From assembly GCA_949358305.1 (NCBI GenBank), contig OX442316.1:6326001-6390000 (forward strand): DNA of 64,000 nt. The letters run 5' to 3'. This stretch comes from Strigamia acuminata. Taxonomy: Eukaryota; Arthropoda; Chilopoda; Geophilomorpha; Linotaeniidae. Every line of letters begins with the position of its first letter. Positions within the stretch are counted from its first letter, which is position 1. Both the position numbers and the translations under genes were made by a program. Below are positions 47,374-60,204 of this stretch, one piece after another. The notes under the pieces are model-generated. The model was not told the DNA's origin, ran no database searches, and saw only the letters and a list, made by a program, of their open reading frames with translations.

Positions 47374-49647
47374 TTATATCAAAGGGGGAACGGAAGGGTC
47401 ATCGACGAAGTCAGGACTTTCGAATTGCATACTTGAAATTTCATACGGTGGACTCAACTCTTCGCTGGTTCTGTCTGGAACGATGGAACAGATACTGATG
47501 CAACTCATTAAGCCCTTTTCTGGAATATCGCAACCTTGTGGACTGATTTTTTAGATAAAATACGATTAAAATGTTGGCACAATTGATAAATTTTACTATT
47601 GTTTACCGAGGATTCTGTTCCTTTATCTCTTTCGATTGTCTTTTCATCGCCAGCACTGGCATTTCTTTAACCTGGTAAAAATAATAAAGTAATAAAGTAA
47701 AATAATAAAATAATAAAGCTACTAAATAAATAATTAATTTTTTAATCACTTTGGGTAAAGCAACAACTAAATGTCCAGTCGTTTCTGATCTTTTGGCGGT
47801 GGAACTATCTGGTTTGACTTCTTGGTTCAGTGTGATCTGGAACGCCTAAATGGATCATTTAAATTTAAATTTTTTAATAAAAATTATATCGTTTTAAATT
47901 TTTTTTTTTTTACTTTTCCCTTCACAAATGCACGCACGTACAACGGTTGGACATCAATATCCACTAGAGATGTATCCAAGAATCTGTTTAAACCGTTTGT
48001 TTATTTATTTATTTATTCAATATTTCAAATTGCGTATACCTGGGGATCGCCAAATCAAGCAAAATTTGATTACGGTCTTCGTCATCGATGATTGAGAAAT
48101 CGATTCTGGGATATAAATTGTTATATTTATATTTTATTTATTTACATTTTTGTTTGTTCTTGTGCGTGTACTTTGCTTCATTCACGTTTAGGATTCTTCC
48201 ATCGTTTGTGACTAATTTTACCTCCTTTTTGGGAGCTTTCTCCTTCCTGAAATGCACAAACACGTAATAAAACTTATTAATTTCGAATTTAATCTAATAC
48301 CACAGATTTTTAAGACGCCAACACACTTGTTATCACTCTTTTTACTCTTTTCAATTCGTTTCTGAATCGCGATTCGAGTCTCGGGGGTGTGAGAGCTCGT
48401 TGCTTTCCAAAACCTGCACCCAAAGACATAATTATTATTTCGAGAAATATTCCACTTTCGTCATCATTTCTTTTATTTTACTTCTCATCGTCGAGTCGGT
48501 CGATTTCTTCGACCCCATCAACAAGACAATCTTTTCTTTTCCTCTAGAATTTTTAATTTTTCATAAAAATTTGTATTCTAAACGAAACGGCGCATGCGCG
48601 TACCTCTTTTTCTTCATATACGTTTTGCTGGCGAATTATTTCGGGTTTGACGTAATTATAATTCTAAAATCATAATGACAACATTCGTTAGATTTAATGA
48701 TGTGAGTTTTTAATTACGTAATTGATACTTGGATAGCTCTAAGCCTTTCTGATTTATCGATCTTTTCTCCGTCTAAATACTGCAAATTTTGATTTTTTTT
48801 AATTACAAATTAAATTGGAATTAAATTTAGCGAAATAATCTAACTTTTAATTGAGGAAGGGTTGCTAAAACATATTCTCTGTATCCAATAAAATCAGTGC
48901 ATGGATTGCCACTTAAATATCTATAAATAAACAATTCAAGAAAAATCATCAGTGGTGGCCGGGATCAAATATGACGTCATTCTATTGGGGAAAAAAATCT
49001 CTTTTGACGTCATTCGGGTCTCTTTGAGGGAATTACAATGATTCAAGTTGTTCGTTTTCTTTCAGCGAGTCGACTGATGTGAGTTTTCCTACGAAATTAA
49101 TCGTTAGGTCCAATTTATTCAGAGATTCGCAACCTGAAATCAGATTTTTTTTTTTTAATTAGAAAAATTATTTTTTATATTAAAATTAATTTTTTTTTTG
49201 TTTTTTTACCTTGAAGATTTTCAATTGTGGTGATATTGTTCAATGCAAGATTTAAATATTCTAGTTTTTTGAGTTTGCCAAGATTTTCTGCAAAGAATTT
49301 CCACGTTTATAGCAATTTTACACGAATTTCATGCTTTGTTTGTGTGGTTAAACCTAATTTTGGTATCAAATTGCTTTGCAGTAAGAGTATTTTTAGTTCT
49401 CGACTCCATTTGTCCAGATTTTCAATTCTGAAATAGAAATAAAATCGCTAAAAAAGAATCAAATAAAATCGATTTCCATTTGTTTACTTCTCGATGTCCT
49501 CTTGATGCAATGCAATCTCCTCCAAAGAAAAAATTATCCCTTCGTTATGCTCCGATCGTTTGCGAACCAACTCCTCTGTAACTGGAAAAACATGTCAGTT
49601 GGATGCGACACAGTTAATTGATAATTAATTGCCTTACTTTTCACCAT
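47374..49647 (-). CDS. tilB: TilB / LRRC6 (DNAAF11) dynein-arm assembly factor
   Basis: Sixteen exons on the minus strand: 49647-49638, 49581-49488, 49427-49354, 49287-49210, 49133-49037, 48920-48845, 48779-48729, 48663-48604, 48543-48482, 48413-48327, 48246-48172, 48105-48040, 47983-47914, 47845-47750, 47671-47607, 47542-47374; 409 residues, every junction in frame. Cytoplasmic factor for assembling axonemal dynein arms, in insects used in chordotonal neurons and sperm. N-terminal leucine-rich repeats ([30 protein letters not shown]) end in a cap with [20 protein letters not shown] Lys/Glu-rich coiled region follows, then a CS/p23-like domain ([20 protein letters not shown]). The start shares a divergent promoter region with nischarin, 365 bp apart. 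Confidence 0.95.
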
Positions 49648-50011
49648 TCCGAATTTTTAGTAATTCTTTTCAGCTAGGCTTCGCCGCAGAGATGCACAAA
49701 AATAGCTTTGCGCTCGCGCTCTGATGGCAGAAAGTGCAATTTATTTTAAGAAACCTGTAGCGCAATTTTTATTACATTTTTTGGCTAGTTGGTTTAGTGA
49801 AAAAAATTAATTAAATAAATTAGATAAAGTAATCATTCTTACCAACAAACATTAAAAAACAAAAAAAAACTCTAAAGATAACGTTCCCACCGAGTGTGAC
49901 GTAATCGGTTAGGGTTTATAGTTACTGCTAGGACTGCATACTCTCAGCTGATGATTTGAGGCTCTTTTATTGCGTTTTTATATTATTATTTGACTCTTGT
50001 TTCAATTTATC

Positions 50012-53000
50012 ATGGCATTTTATGAATTATTTCCTGAAAAGGTGTGCCAATCTCGTTATATTTGCATTCCGTCTTATGAAACTATTGAAAATGTCACGGT
50101 AAGAAGTGAAAAAGTGAAAAAAATGTATAAAATTTCTAAAAAAAATTAATTTTTTCCATAGAAATATCGTATATTAGTAACAATTGGAAAATACCACTGG
50201 ACTGTCAGCCGTAGATACAGCGACTTCTTCGATTTAAACGAAAAAGTGCGTAAGCCTAATTGAAAAAATTGAACAAGATTTTATTAAAATTTTTTTCCGT
50301 TAACAGTTGTTGTCGTCCAAGACTATCGATCGTTCGCTTCTACCCCCGAAAAAACTATTTGGAAATCAAACGGAGAGTTTTATCAAGCAAAGAAAAACGG
50401 ACTTAGAAAAATATTTAAAAGCCCTGTTCATATTGGATCCATTTCCCCAATGTGTCGTTACATTTTTAGAGTTTGACAAATACGTAAGATGTGTGAACCA
50501 AATGGGAAGAAAAAAAATTGATTTTGAAATTTTTTTTATATTTTAGGAAATTCGTTTTATCATGGAAACATTAGCAGCTACCATATGGGAAAATGGAGAC
50601 AGTTTGCTTTCATCCGGTGATGTGTTCCATATGGCGCCGTTGCAATGTCATGCCCTCACCGAGATTCTCAAATTACCCAAAACAAGCGGATTGAAAAACC
50701 CTAAAACTGATATCGGCCACATTCTTGATTTTTTATCCAAACACGACAAATTACTCATCTGCGGCAGTCTAAAACCTGTAGAGAATAGCAATATTATACC
50801 AAATCAACTGCCGTTCAGTATGCTATCGTTCAAATCCCTCCAGAGTTTAAAGGTAAAGAGTTAAATTAATACGTAATTCCCATAAAATAATAAATATTCT
50901 TGTTTTAGTTGGTGGGATGTAATCCACAAATGCTGAACGACTTGGCAAACGTACGGAAGACACTCAGGAAACTACAAATTCAAGATAGTTTGAAAAATTT
51001 AAAGGTATATTTTAAGATAAATCACTTATTAATTAAGCTAATCATTTTTAATAAAATTAAATGTAGGATTTTTTGTTGAATGACACATTACATTGGGATC
51101 CGGATAATATTTTCAATGATTTTTATTGGGTGGCAGTAAAAAAAGCTGATTTTAGTTACAATCAACTGACAAATATCGACAATTCTATTGTAAGATTTGA
51201 GTTAAGATTAGATTGAATTTATTTATCGAATTTGATTTTTAATTCCAGTTTGTATTACCACACGTTGAAGTACTCGATCTGAGTCATAATCAAATATCAA
51301 CGATTGAGCATTTGGAACGATCGAGTTACTTAACTATTTTGGATTTGAGTTTCAATCGTTTTTCCAACATTTCTGACGATTTGCACACGAAACTCGGGAA
51401 TATCGTCTCGCTGAGATTGACCGACAATAGCATCGAGTCCCTCAAAGGTTGAAAAAAGAAAAAATTAATTATATTGAAATAAATTTTGTACGAATTTGAA
51501 ATTTATTTTTATTTTTAGGATTCAGTAAATTGTATTCACTGGTTGAGTTGAACCTAAAGAACAACCGTGTTTCGACCATCACCGAAATCGGCCATTTGAT
51601 CAAACTTCCGTGTCTGGAGAAATTAAATTTAATAGGAAATCCCATCACGAATACCGTAGATTATCGGACTCGGGTGCTGGAACAATTCAATTCCAAAGTT
51701 TCAGAAGTGAATTCATATTTGATTAAGCTAGATTCAAAATTATTAACTTAAAATAAAAATTATTTTAGATTTATCTTGATAATAATTTGCCAACTCCAAA
51801 AGAACTCGACACGATTAACATCCTTCAAGCGCTTCGAAGAGCCAGAGAGACGGCCGCTGCTAAAGCACAATCTGAAGCTGATGCGGTAAACATATATAGA
51901 ATTCGCTAGATAGTTTTGTTTTACAGTTATAATAATTAATACTTTATTATTTTTTAAATTATTTTACCTAGGACAGTTAACGTCAAAACGGGTTATTCCA
52001 GATCTAGAAGAATTTCGTCGAGAAGTCCTTGCCATGAAAAATCAGGGTGGAACTGGATGGCTACGCTTGTGGAACCAGAGACAGGCGACTTTGGTAAAAG
52101 GTTAATTTATACACCTAAAGAAAAATTCATTTCCCCCATTAAAAATGCAGGAATTCATTTAAATCGACCATGCTTGCGCATTTTAAGTCTTGAAATGAAC
52201 ATTTTTGCACATAAATAGTCTTAAAATGAACATTTTTGCACATAAATAGTCTTAAAATGAACATTTTTGCATATAGTCTTAAAATGAACATTTTTGCACA
52301 TAAATAGTCTTAAAATGAAAATTTTTGCACATAAATAGTCTTAAAATGAACATTTTTGCACAGAAATAGTCTTAAAATGAACATTTTTGCACATAAATAG
52401 TCTTAAAATGAACATTTTTGCACATAAATAGTCTTAAAATGAACATTTTTGCACATAAATAGTCTTAAAATGAACATTTTTGCACATAAATAGTCTTAAA
52501 ATGAACATTTTTGCACATAAATAGTCTTAAAATGAACATTTTTGCACATAAATAGTCTTAAAATGAACATTTTTGCACATAAATAGTCTTAAAATGAACA
52601 TTTTTGCACATAAATAGTCTTAAAATGTACATTTTTGCACATAAAATGTATTAAAATTGCATTTTTGGTCTAGGAAGTTTCACGTTCAGCGTAAAAATAA
52701 ATTTTTTTGTATAAACAATTTTATTAATAATTCCTTTAAAAATTAATTTCAGCCACAGCACGGACTTATGCAGCCAAAACCACAAATTAGCGAAGTTTCT
52801 TCGGACTCTGCAGCTGAAAACGCAGTCGAGTCATTCAGGTATATATCATTTAATCCAATTAAATTGAGTTTTTACGATAAATTGATTTTAATTTATCTTT
52901 CCTAGCGTACCCTCAATTGACACCGAAAATATCCACGAACTAATTCTTCCAGATTGGCTTCCCGATTCAAGCAATACAGAATTCCTAGCATCCCTCAACG

Positions 53001-53866
53001 CACAACTAATCGAAGTGATGAACCGCACGCCAAATACCGATCAACTTTGCCGCTCGCAATCGATCGACATGAAAAATTATTTTTGGGTCGTAATTCTCTG
53101 GTGTCCGTCACGCATCCGCTGTTTTAAATTCCCGGCATGCTTTGTCATTTTACAATCGTGCATCGTCATCTTTTTATTGAGCGATCTTGGCAGCAACAGC
53201 CAACTCGTGTTGTTGCCATTTCGCTGCATCAATGCAAAATGTTTGTCTTCGATCAATCTTGGATTTCATTCCCACTTCTTACGATTGGAAGAACAAAGTG
53301 TCAGCGACGTAAACGACTACGCGCTGCTGTTTTCGAGTGCCCGGGACTGTAAGGCGTGCGCGGCTTCGCTCGCCCACGTTACGGCGCTTAAAATCGAGAT
53401 GGGAATTGCAAATGTGACAAATTCGGCGTTTTACAGCAGTCCGCAGTTTTACAGTTGGGTCGCGGTCGATTCGGAATCGCACCGTAAAGACGAAGGAACT
53501 ATAACGTGTTTGGCCTTAAACGGAGCGCAGATTGGTTTGGTCGAAGAACGGATCTGTAATTTGGTTCTCGCAGCATCCGGCGAGGCGATCGAAGTTGTTA
53601 GGACTTGGGACGCGAAAAATGATCTGATTAATTTGAGGATTCACGGCAATCAAGAGGTCGATCCGAACAAAATGACCGTCGCTGTCCAAGGCGGTAGCGC
53701 GATATCACCCGCTTTTAGTGTGTCGGATAAAGTGAAGAAATTGCTCACGAAAATGGGGTTTGCGGTTACGATTTGGTTCTCCGAACGACGCGTTTTGTCC
53801 GTTCGTTTCGCCAGTCGTGAAACGAGAGACTGTTTTCTCGATGCCTTAACTTTTGCTCGAACGTGA
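50012..53866 (+). CDS. Nischarin-like PX and leucine-rich-repeat protein
   Basis: Twelve exons: 50012-50098, 50162-50245, 50307-50483, 50547-50852, 50909-51004, 51067-51189, 51249-51447, 51519-51706, 51769-51885, 51977-52093, 52753-52838, 52906-53866; 846 residues, all in frame. Nischarin binds integrin alpha-5, Rac/PAK and endosomal phosphoinositides to restrain cell motility. Residues ~1-125 form a PX domain (KYRILVTIGKYHWTVSRRYS DFF region; LLPPKKLFGNQ). LRRs lie at ~280-430 (VEVLDLSHNQISTIEHLE, SLVELNLKNNRVSTI, LEKLNLIGNPITN). A helical Ala-rich linker precedes a C-terminal ~320-residue domain shared with insect nischarins. It lacks the long C-terminal extension of the vertebrate protein. 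Intron 10 carries a 31-bp minisatellite. Confidence 0.92.
52190..52665. repeat. 31-bp minisatellite in nischarin intron 10
   Basis: About fifteen head-to-tail copies of GAACATTTTTGCACATAAAT+AGTCTTAAAAT. Most copies are identical; one is shortened by about four bases and the last ones diverge. Confidence 0.95.
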
Positions 53867-53964
53867 TTTGAAAGTATTTTTTAAAATGAATAAGAAGAAA
53901 TACATATTTTTACTCTCGTTTTAATCTAATTGTATAAGAATTAATTTCGGTGTGTACGATTGAT

Positions 53965-56001
53965 TTACTTTTTCGTGTAATATCGGTGTGCCACGAACGG
54001 CATTTTGGACACTTGAGCCTGTATCTTTTTATTTCTTATATCGAACATGACTTCTGTACCGATCTGCAACATATTTTAAGGATTGTAAATAAATTTTGTG
54101 TTTTTAAAAAATGATAAATTAACTCACTTTTGTGTAATTCGACGCGACGTAACCCATTGAAATGTTGTGCTTGAGTGACGGCGATGGACAACCACTGGTG
54201 ACCGAGCCAATCACGTCACCGTTCGGGCTAAGAATTTTAGCACCGGCTGTATGAAATTAAAATTAAATTATTTAATTAATTTTGCAATTTATTTTGGCAC
54301 CTCTTGCTGGCGGACCGTGCGATGTAAAGCCAACTCGTTTAGTTTGAGGTTTTGACTTGAGTTGATTGAGGATTTTTTCCGCGCCTGGGAAATCGGCCGT
54401 TTCACGCCTGGGTTTACCAATCAACCAAGAAAGAGAAGCTTCGACTGGTGTCACAGTTTCGTCCATGTCGTTGCCATAAAGACACAATCCCGCCTCCAAA
54501 CGAAGACTATCTCTCGCACCCAGTCCGGCCAGTTTAACATTGTCCGATTTATTTTCAAGAATTTGTCGGGTGACGGAAACTGCATGTTCGTTTGGAATGG
54601 ATAACTGGTGTTAAAATAAAAAATGTATAAATAATTTGACACCATTTTAGTCGTCGCAGATGCGGCTGGCGGGATAAAAGAGGGGAAACCGTTGTGCGCG
54701 AGGGGAGAAAAATGGCGGGGATTTTAAAATTTAAAATTTAAATTTAAAATTTATAATTTTAATATACATACTTCGAACCCATCTTCGCCAGTGTAACCAC
54801 ATCTAGTTACGCGGCACTCAACATCAGCGATATTAAAAATTCGACTTTCCATAAATGATAAATTACTTATATCACATGTTGTTAATGACTGCAAAACTCG
54901 AGCAGAACCAGGGCCTACTTAAACAAGAATTAACGTTCTAAAGTACAGAATGAGCCAGATATTTATAAAATAAAAAACCACCTTGAACAGCGATCAGACT
55001 TAAATCATCACGTATTTGGAGATCAACATCATTATTCTGAAAATTCTCCTGTTTAAATTGCGATATTTTATCTCGGAGGTGTGCAAGGTCCTTATCCCTG
55101 CATCCAGCATTAGACACCACATACAAATAATCATCACCGGCCTTGGTGATTATTAGGTCGTCAATGATCCCACCTTGGCTCGTTGTCATAACAGTGAGCG
55201 CTCCACGGTTTTCTCCAAGCCCTGTTCGCATTAAAAATTATATTTGTCGGAACAAATCCAACTTAAATATATAAAGAAAACCTTTAAGATCAAGAACAGT
55301 GATGGATTCCATGAATTTGATTTTATCCTTTCCACTGATTCGGGTTTGCAACATGTGAGAAACATCGAATATGCTGACATGAGTGCGGGTGTGGATGTGA
55401 GAAGAAGATATAGTGGTGTCTGCGTAATTTACAGGCATCAAGTAGCCAGCAAATGGCACCATTTTAGCACCATGTTGAACGTGGAAATCATGTAGAGTCG
55501 TTTGCTTTATTTTCTGAAATTAAAATTTTTTGAATTTTATATTTCACATCCAAAACAGTAGGTGAATACGTTTGTTTAAAATTTTAATCAAAATTGGCAG
55601 TTTTAAAATCTAATTTTTTAAAAATAAAATTCAAATTTCGCGCCACTCAACCTTTGAATTTTCATACGCGGATTGCGCCTGCGCAAACGTCACTACCGGG
55701 ACTTGTGCAAAAGCCGTTTACTGTTTATTTATTTTCTTCTGATCAAATCAAACATTTATATAACACTTTATCAACTCGATTAACACTTGTACAATCTGGA
55801 ATAAAACAACTAATTATTTAGGAAATTTCAGTGCCATTATAAACGATAAATAAATAATAAAATATAAGATTTCTATTTTCTATTACTACAACGTGGGACG
55901 TGTACCTGATGTTGCGTTTGGGTGGAATTAATTGTGCTTTTGAATCGTGCAATTCCTAAGCCGAAGCACTGCAAAGGTTTGCGTGAAACTTGTGCCAACA
56001 T
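53965..56001 (-). CDS. Aminomethyltransferase, glycine cleavage T-protein (mitochondrial)
   Basis: Seven exons on the minus strand: 56001-55906, 55513-55282, 55221-54982, 54914-54772, 54604-54301, 54246-54128, 54063-53965; 410 residues, all in frame (human AMT is 403). T-protein of the glycine cleavage system: it transfers the methylene of aminomethyl-lipoate to tetrahydrofolate and releases ammonia. Exon 1 encodes an Arg/Lys/Ser-rich mitochondrial presequence ([20 protein letters not shown]). Family blocks are [57 protein letters not shown]-type, [20 protein letters not shown] and SWLIGKPRR. The gene is convergent with nischarin (100 bp between stops) and divergent from the H2A gene. Confidence 0.96.
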
Positions 56002-56502
56002 GACTGAATAAATCGAGGGATTTTAGTTGCGAAAACAAGACAAAACCTGTTGCTAATTAAATAATAAACTGATGTCTATACTTGGGCAAGAGTCGCAGTA
56101 TGAAATGATCAGCAAACAATAGCCTTTTCGCGGTAAAACAAGCAAAACTGATCAAGAAAACAAAATAAATTGGACATTGTTTTCGTTTATCGATTTCCAT
56201 GTCACTTGTGGCTGAACACGGTAAATCTTATTCGATTAAATCACGTCATTTTAACTGTTATTAACTGTTGTTGAAAAATATAATATGCGTTTTTAAGTTT
56301 TCCCGCAATTTTCTCATATTGTCTTTTGAATTGAAAGCTTTATTATTTTTTTTGTTCGTAAACGGTCAACAAAAATATACTGGAAAGCAAACCATCCATT
56401 ATCCGGATCCCCCGTTCAATTTAGACCCGACTTAGTAGAGGACTCCCAACGCTCGACTCTGATTGGTCGGATCCTGCGTAGCCGGAAGTGTGGCTGAGAA
56501 TC

Positions 56503-56522
56503 CGTATTGTATATATATAAGG
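56503..56522 (+). promoter_or_regulatory. TATA box and CCAAT motif of the H2A gene
   Basis: TTGTATATATATAAGGC ends about 95 bp before the H2A start codon. An inverted CCAAT motif (GATTGGTCGG) lies about 45 bp further upstream near 56461. Both are typical of histone promoters. Confidence 0.75.
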
Positions 56523-56615
56523 CAGGCAAACGGGTCAACTTATCATTCAGCTTTGCAGCTTCAACGCTGTGTACTCATTCGTCTCTTTTTTTGTGCTACC
56601 CAAACCCTTCACAAC

Positions 56616-57055
<440 letters not shown>

Positions 57056-57528
57056 ACAATTATTATCACAAACTTAAACTTTCATATTTTCTATCATTTT
57101 ATTTATCATTTTAAATGTATACAATACAATCATTAAAAAAAAGTCATTGTACAGTGAATTTGTTGTTTCCTGACTGATCCTTATTTCCGACCGATTCATG
57201 GTTGCTTTCGCAGCGCTTTAGTATTGGTTATAAAATTTGAAATATCCGATTAATGCGGATCTCTTTAAGTAATAAAATTAAGTACAATATAATTTTGGTT
57301 GTTTTTATTAATAGTTAGGATTGAAATGGTCTGAAATAGTATCGCTAAACGAAAACATTGATCGGTCATTTTATGAATACGGAAACGTCGTCGGGAAGTA
57401 CTGTAGTCTAGAACAGACAGTTTTGTTTATAAGTCGTTTTTAGATGTATAAATAGACAGGTATATCAAAAATTGATTGCAGTAATCTTTTATTTAAGCTT
57501 TCAAGTGTTTTAACTTTTTGAGAACACC
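57056..57528. other. Intergenic region
   Basis: H2A 3' UTR and spacer. No other feature seen. Confidence 0.45.
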
Positions 57529-59065
57529 ATGTTTTTACGGATGTTGGTTTTATTGTTTCTTTTCGACAATGTAAGTCTTTATAAGATGCTCTGTCTGCTG
57601 CCTGGTGGTGGTAAGAGTCACGAGCATATTTTAATACCCGTAGTCGATCACGGAGTAACTTGCGTTTGGTCTGGCGAATTTCCAAAGAAAATTGATAATC
57701 CGAATTTAAAAATAATCGCGATGAGTGGATTTACTACCGTAGCATGCAAAATGTTTTCAAATTGCCGTCGACGACTCCGCTAGCATTTTTGGCTAATTTT
57801 ACAGACTTTAGTTTGATTCCGTGCGAAACTTTTTTTTAAAGCAAACATGTGCAACTTTTGAAAGATCATGGCGTGCAATTCGACCTCGTTCTGGCCGCAG
57901 GTTTCATGAACAAATGTGCTTTGACCATTTCCCACTTAATGGCTAATCACACTGTTAAGCCCCAACATTATTTTGCCTTGGACACCGGTCACTTGTCTGC
58001 GGCCGCCATCTTTTGTGCCGCGCATGATGTTGTCACACACGGATAAAATAACTTTATTTTCAAAGAATCTACATGTAATTTCTTTTATTTCTCAGCTGTT
58101 AGAGCTATTCAAGAGTTTAATGTGGTGCCGATGGTTGAAAATATCGCTTATAAATAAGTCCCTGAAGCCAGTTCTGTCAATGAAGCCATTGATAGAATTT
58201 CGCTCACATTAACCGATACTGATCCAGTTACTGTAAATCCAAGACCAAAAATGCCGAATGTTTTGAGTGTGGGATGCATACACTGTCAGAAGGCGTGCCT
58301 GTGCCGAAAGAATTTGAAGATTTTATCGACGGGTCGGGAGATGAAAGATTTATTTAGTTTAGTTTCGGGTCGAATGCGCAGACTAAATACGTTCCAGAGA
58401 AAATTAAATTCCGATTTATTCAAGCCTTAAACAGCGGATTATTTGGAAATATGAAACGGGCGAAACGGATCATTTTGCGAGGAATATTGAAGCGGTTAAA
58501 TGGATGCCGCAGCAAGATCTTTCAGGTAAGAATGTTGTAAATTGATTTTTTGTTTGTGTATTAATTATTATTTTTTTTCATCAGGTCATCCAAAAATTCG
58601 TCTTTTTATTACGCACGGAGGGTTATTGAGTTTTCAACAGGCAGTTTTCCATGGAATTCCAGTGAATGATATTCCGTTATTCGCGGATCAAGGAGTTAAT
58701 ATGGCAAGAGTGGAACAACTACAAATTGGTTACAGATTGGATTTTAATAATATTACTGCGGAGAACTTGCATTATGCCATAAATGAAATTATGCATGATG
58801 AAAAGTAAAATGCCACGATTTTATAATTGTTTTATTTATTTTTTTAAATTTAATCTTTGCATTTTTCAGGTACACAGCGAATATGAAGAAATATTCAAAC
58901 ATTCTGAAAGAACAAATGGATGAGCCGGCTAAAAAGGCTGTTTATTGGCTCGAATATATAATTCGTCATTCCGCGGCAAAACATCTAAATAGTCATGCAG
59001 AGGAGGTAAATTGGTTGCAATATTTTTTAATCGATTTGCTCTTGTTTATGGTTATACTGTTTTAA
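57529..59065 (+). pseudogene. Decayed UDP-glycosyltransferase (UGT)
   Basis: A plus-strand UGT broken in several places. UGTs add sugars to small lipophilic compounds in the endoplasmic reticulum. ATG 57529 begins a signal-peptide-like MFLRMLVLLFLFDN; PGGGKSHEHILIPV matches the N-terminal family block, but the frame ends at 57783. A second fragment (57849-58046) contains VQFDLVLAAGFMNKCAL, ending in a stop. At 58203-58540 remnants are frameshifted (SVGCIHCQ where the family has VGGLHI). The signature region HPKIRLFITHGGLLSFQQAV with FADQGVNMARV is intact at 58567-58808, followed after an intron by 58871-59065. The C-terminal membrane anchor is out of frame. Several frameshifts argue against a functional gene. 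Confidence 0.85.
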
Positions 59066-59157
59066 GATCATGATGAAACTTATCGTATAAAATGGCGGTT
59101 TCGGTTGCTGCTTGAATGAAAAATTGACATTTTAATTGAAAATCTTGTGATACATGA

Positions 59158-59573
59158 TTAATTAAATTCGAGTGAGGAATCTACTGATGAATCATTGGCA
59201 TTTTTAACAACTCCGACCATCGGCGCGAATAAAATCGTCGCAGCAGACAAGGCGCAGCATCCTTCGCCGTACGAACAACAACCAGATTCACAGGAGCTTG
59301 GTTCACAACTATTCTTCTGACTGCACACTAAATTCTCTCTGCATGGACTGTAAACTGAATCCATTATAAAAAAAAAATATTAAAACTCAAATTTTAAAAA
59401 AGGAATTAAAATTCTTTACCTGGACAACATTTTCCCTGAATTTTACAACATGCGTGGCTCACAAGACCGTTGCAAAATTCACAGAGATTAAAAAGAACAA
59501 ATTTATTTAAATCTTTGTTGGTTTGTGCCTTTGTTATGGCAAAAAGCAGTCCGAGAAGTATTATAACTTTCAT
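59158..59573 (-). CDS. Small secreted cysteine-rich protein
   Basis: Two exons on the minus strand, 59573-59420 and 59354-59158; 116 residues, in frame. Residues 1-17 (MKVIILLGLLFAITKAQ) are a signal peptide. The mature part has about 16 cysteines between residues ~32 and 88, with CEFCNGL, HACCKIQGKCCPG, SSCESGCCSYGEGCCALS; CC pairs followed by GKCCP resemble granulin/epithelin modules, though the full spacing is not canonical. The last ~30 residues are hydrophobic then acidic. The gene abuts the UGT relic on the opposite strand. Function unknown; immune or structural roles are both possible. Confidence 0.8.
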
Positions 59574-60204
59574 TTTGATCTTAGGCAATATAATTCTACA
59601 AGTTTTTGTATTATTTTTGTTAAATTTTATATCTGAATAATTTCAAATGTCCACCTTACCTGACACTGTTGTAACTTGAGACGAATGCTGTATCTGTTCG
59701 AGTAAGCTTGGGTAGAGGGGTTGATGTAGTTGTCGGAAAAGTCACGTGAGGCATGACCCCTAAAAGTTATGGTCACCTTTGACCTTATTTGTTGTCAAAG
59801 GGGCAGAATCAGGGAGGGGTACCTTAATTACTAGGAACCCCAAGGAAAAACATGACCTATTACAGAATATTTGGTACTCATGTGGAAAAGAAATGAATTT
59901 ATTCTCCAATAACACGAAAAACAACAATAAATCTTTTATTTAAATGCTAAACAAAAATGTCTAAGGACGAGTTACTTACATAATGAGTTACTGAAGTATA
60001 TAATTTTTTATAAATCAAATAATATTTAAGCAGTTACGACACGTATGTTACAATATAATAAGATGAATTTAATATTTATGTCGTTATCAATTAAGAAAAG
60101 TAAATGCATTTTTTAAAATATATGTACAAAATGTATATAAAGTAAATGCCAACTCAAAAAATCAAAAAAATTAATATTATTGTTGTACTTTTTTAAAAAT
60201 ATTA
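59574..60204. other. Intergenic region
   Basis: Presumed promoter of the cysteine-rich gene and 3' flank of the next gene. No coding exon supported. Confidence 0.4.
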
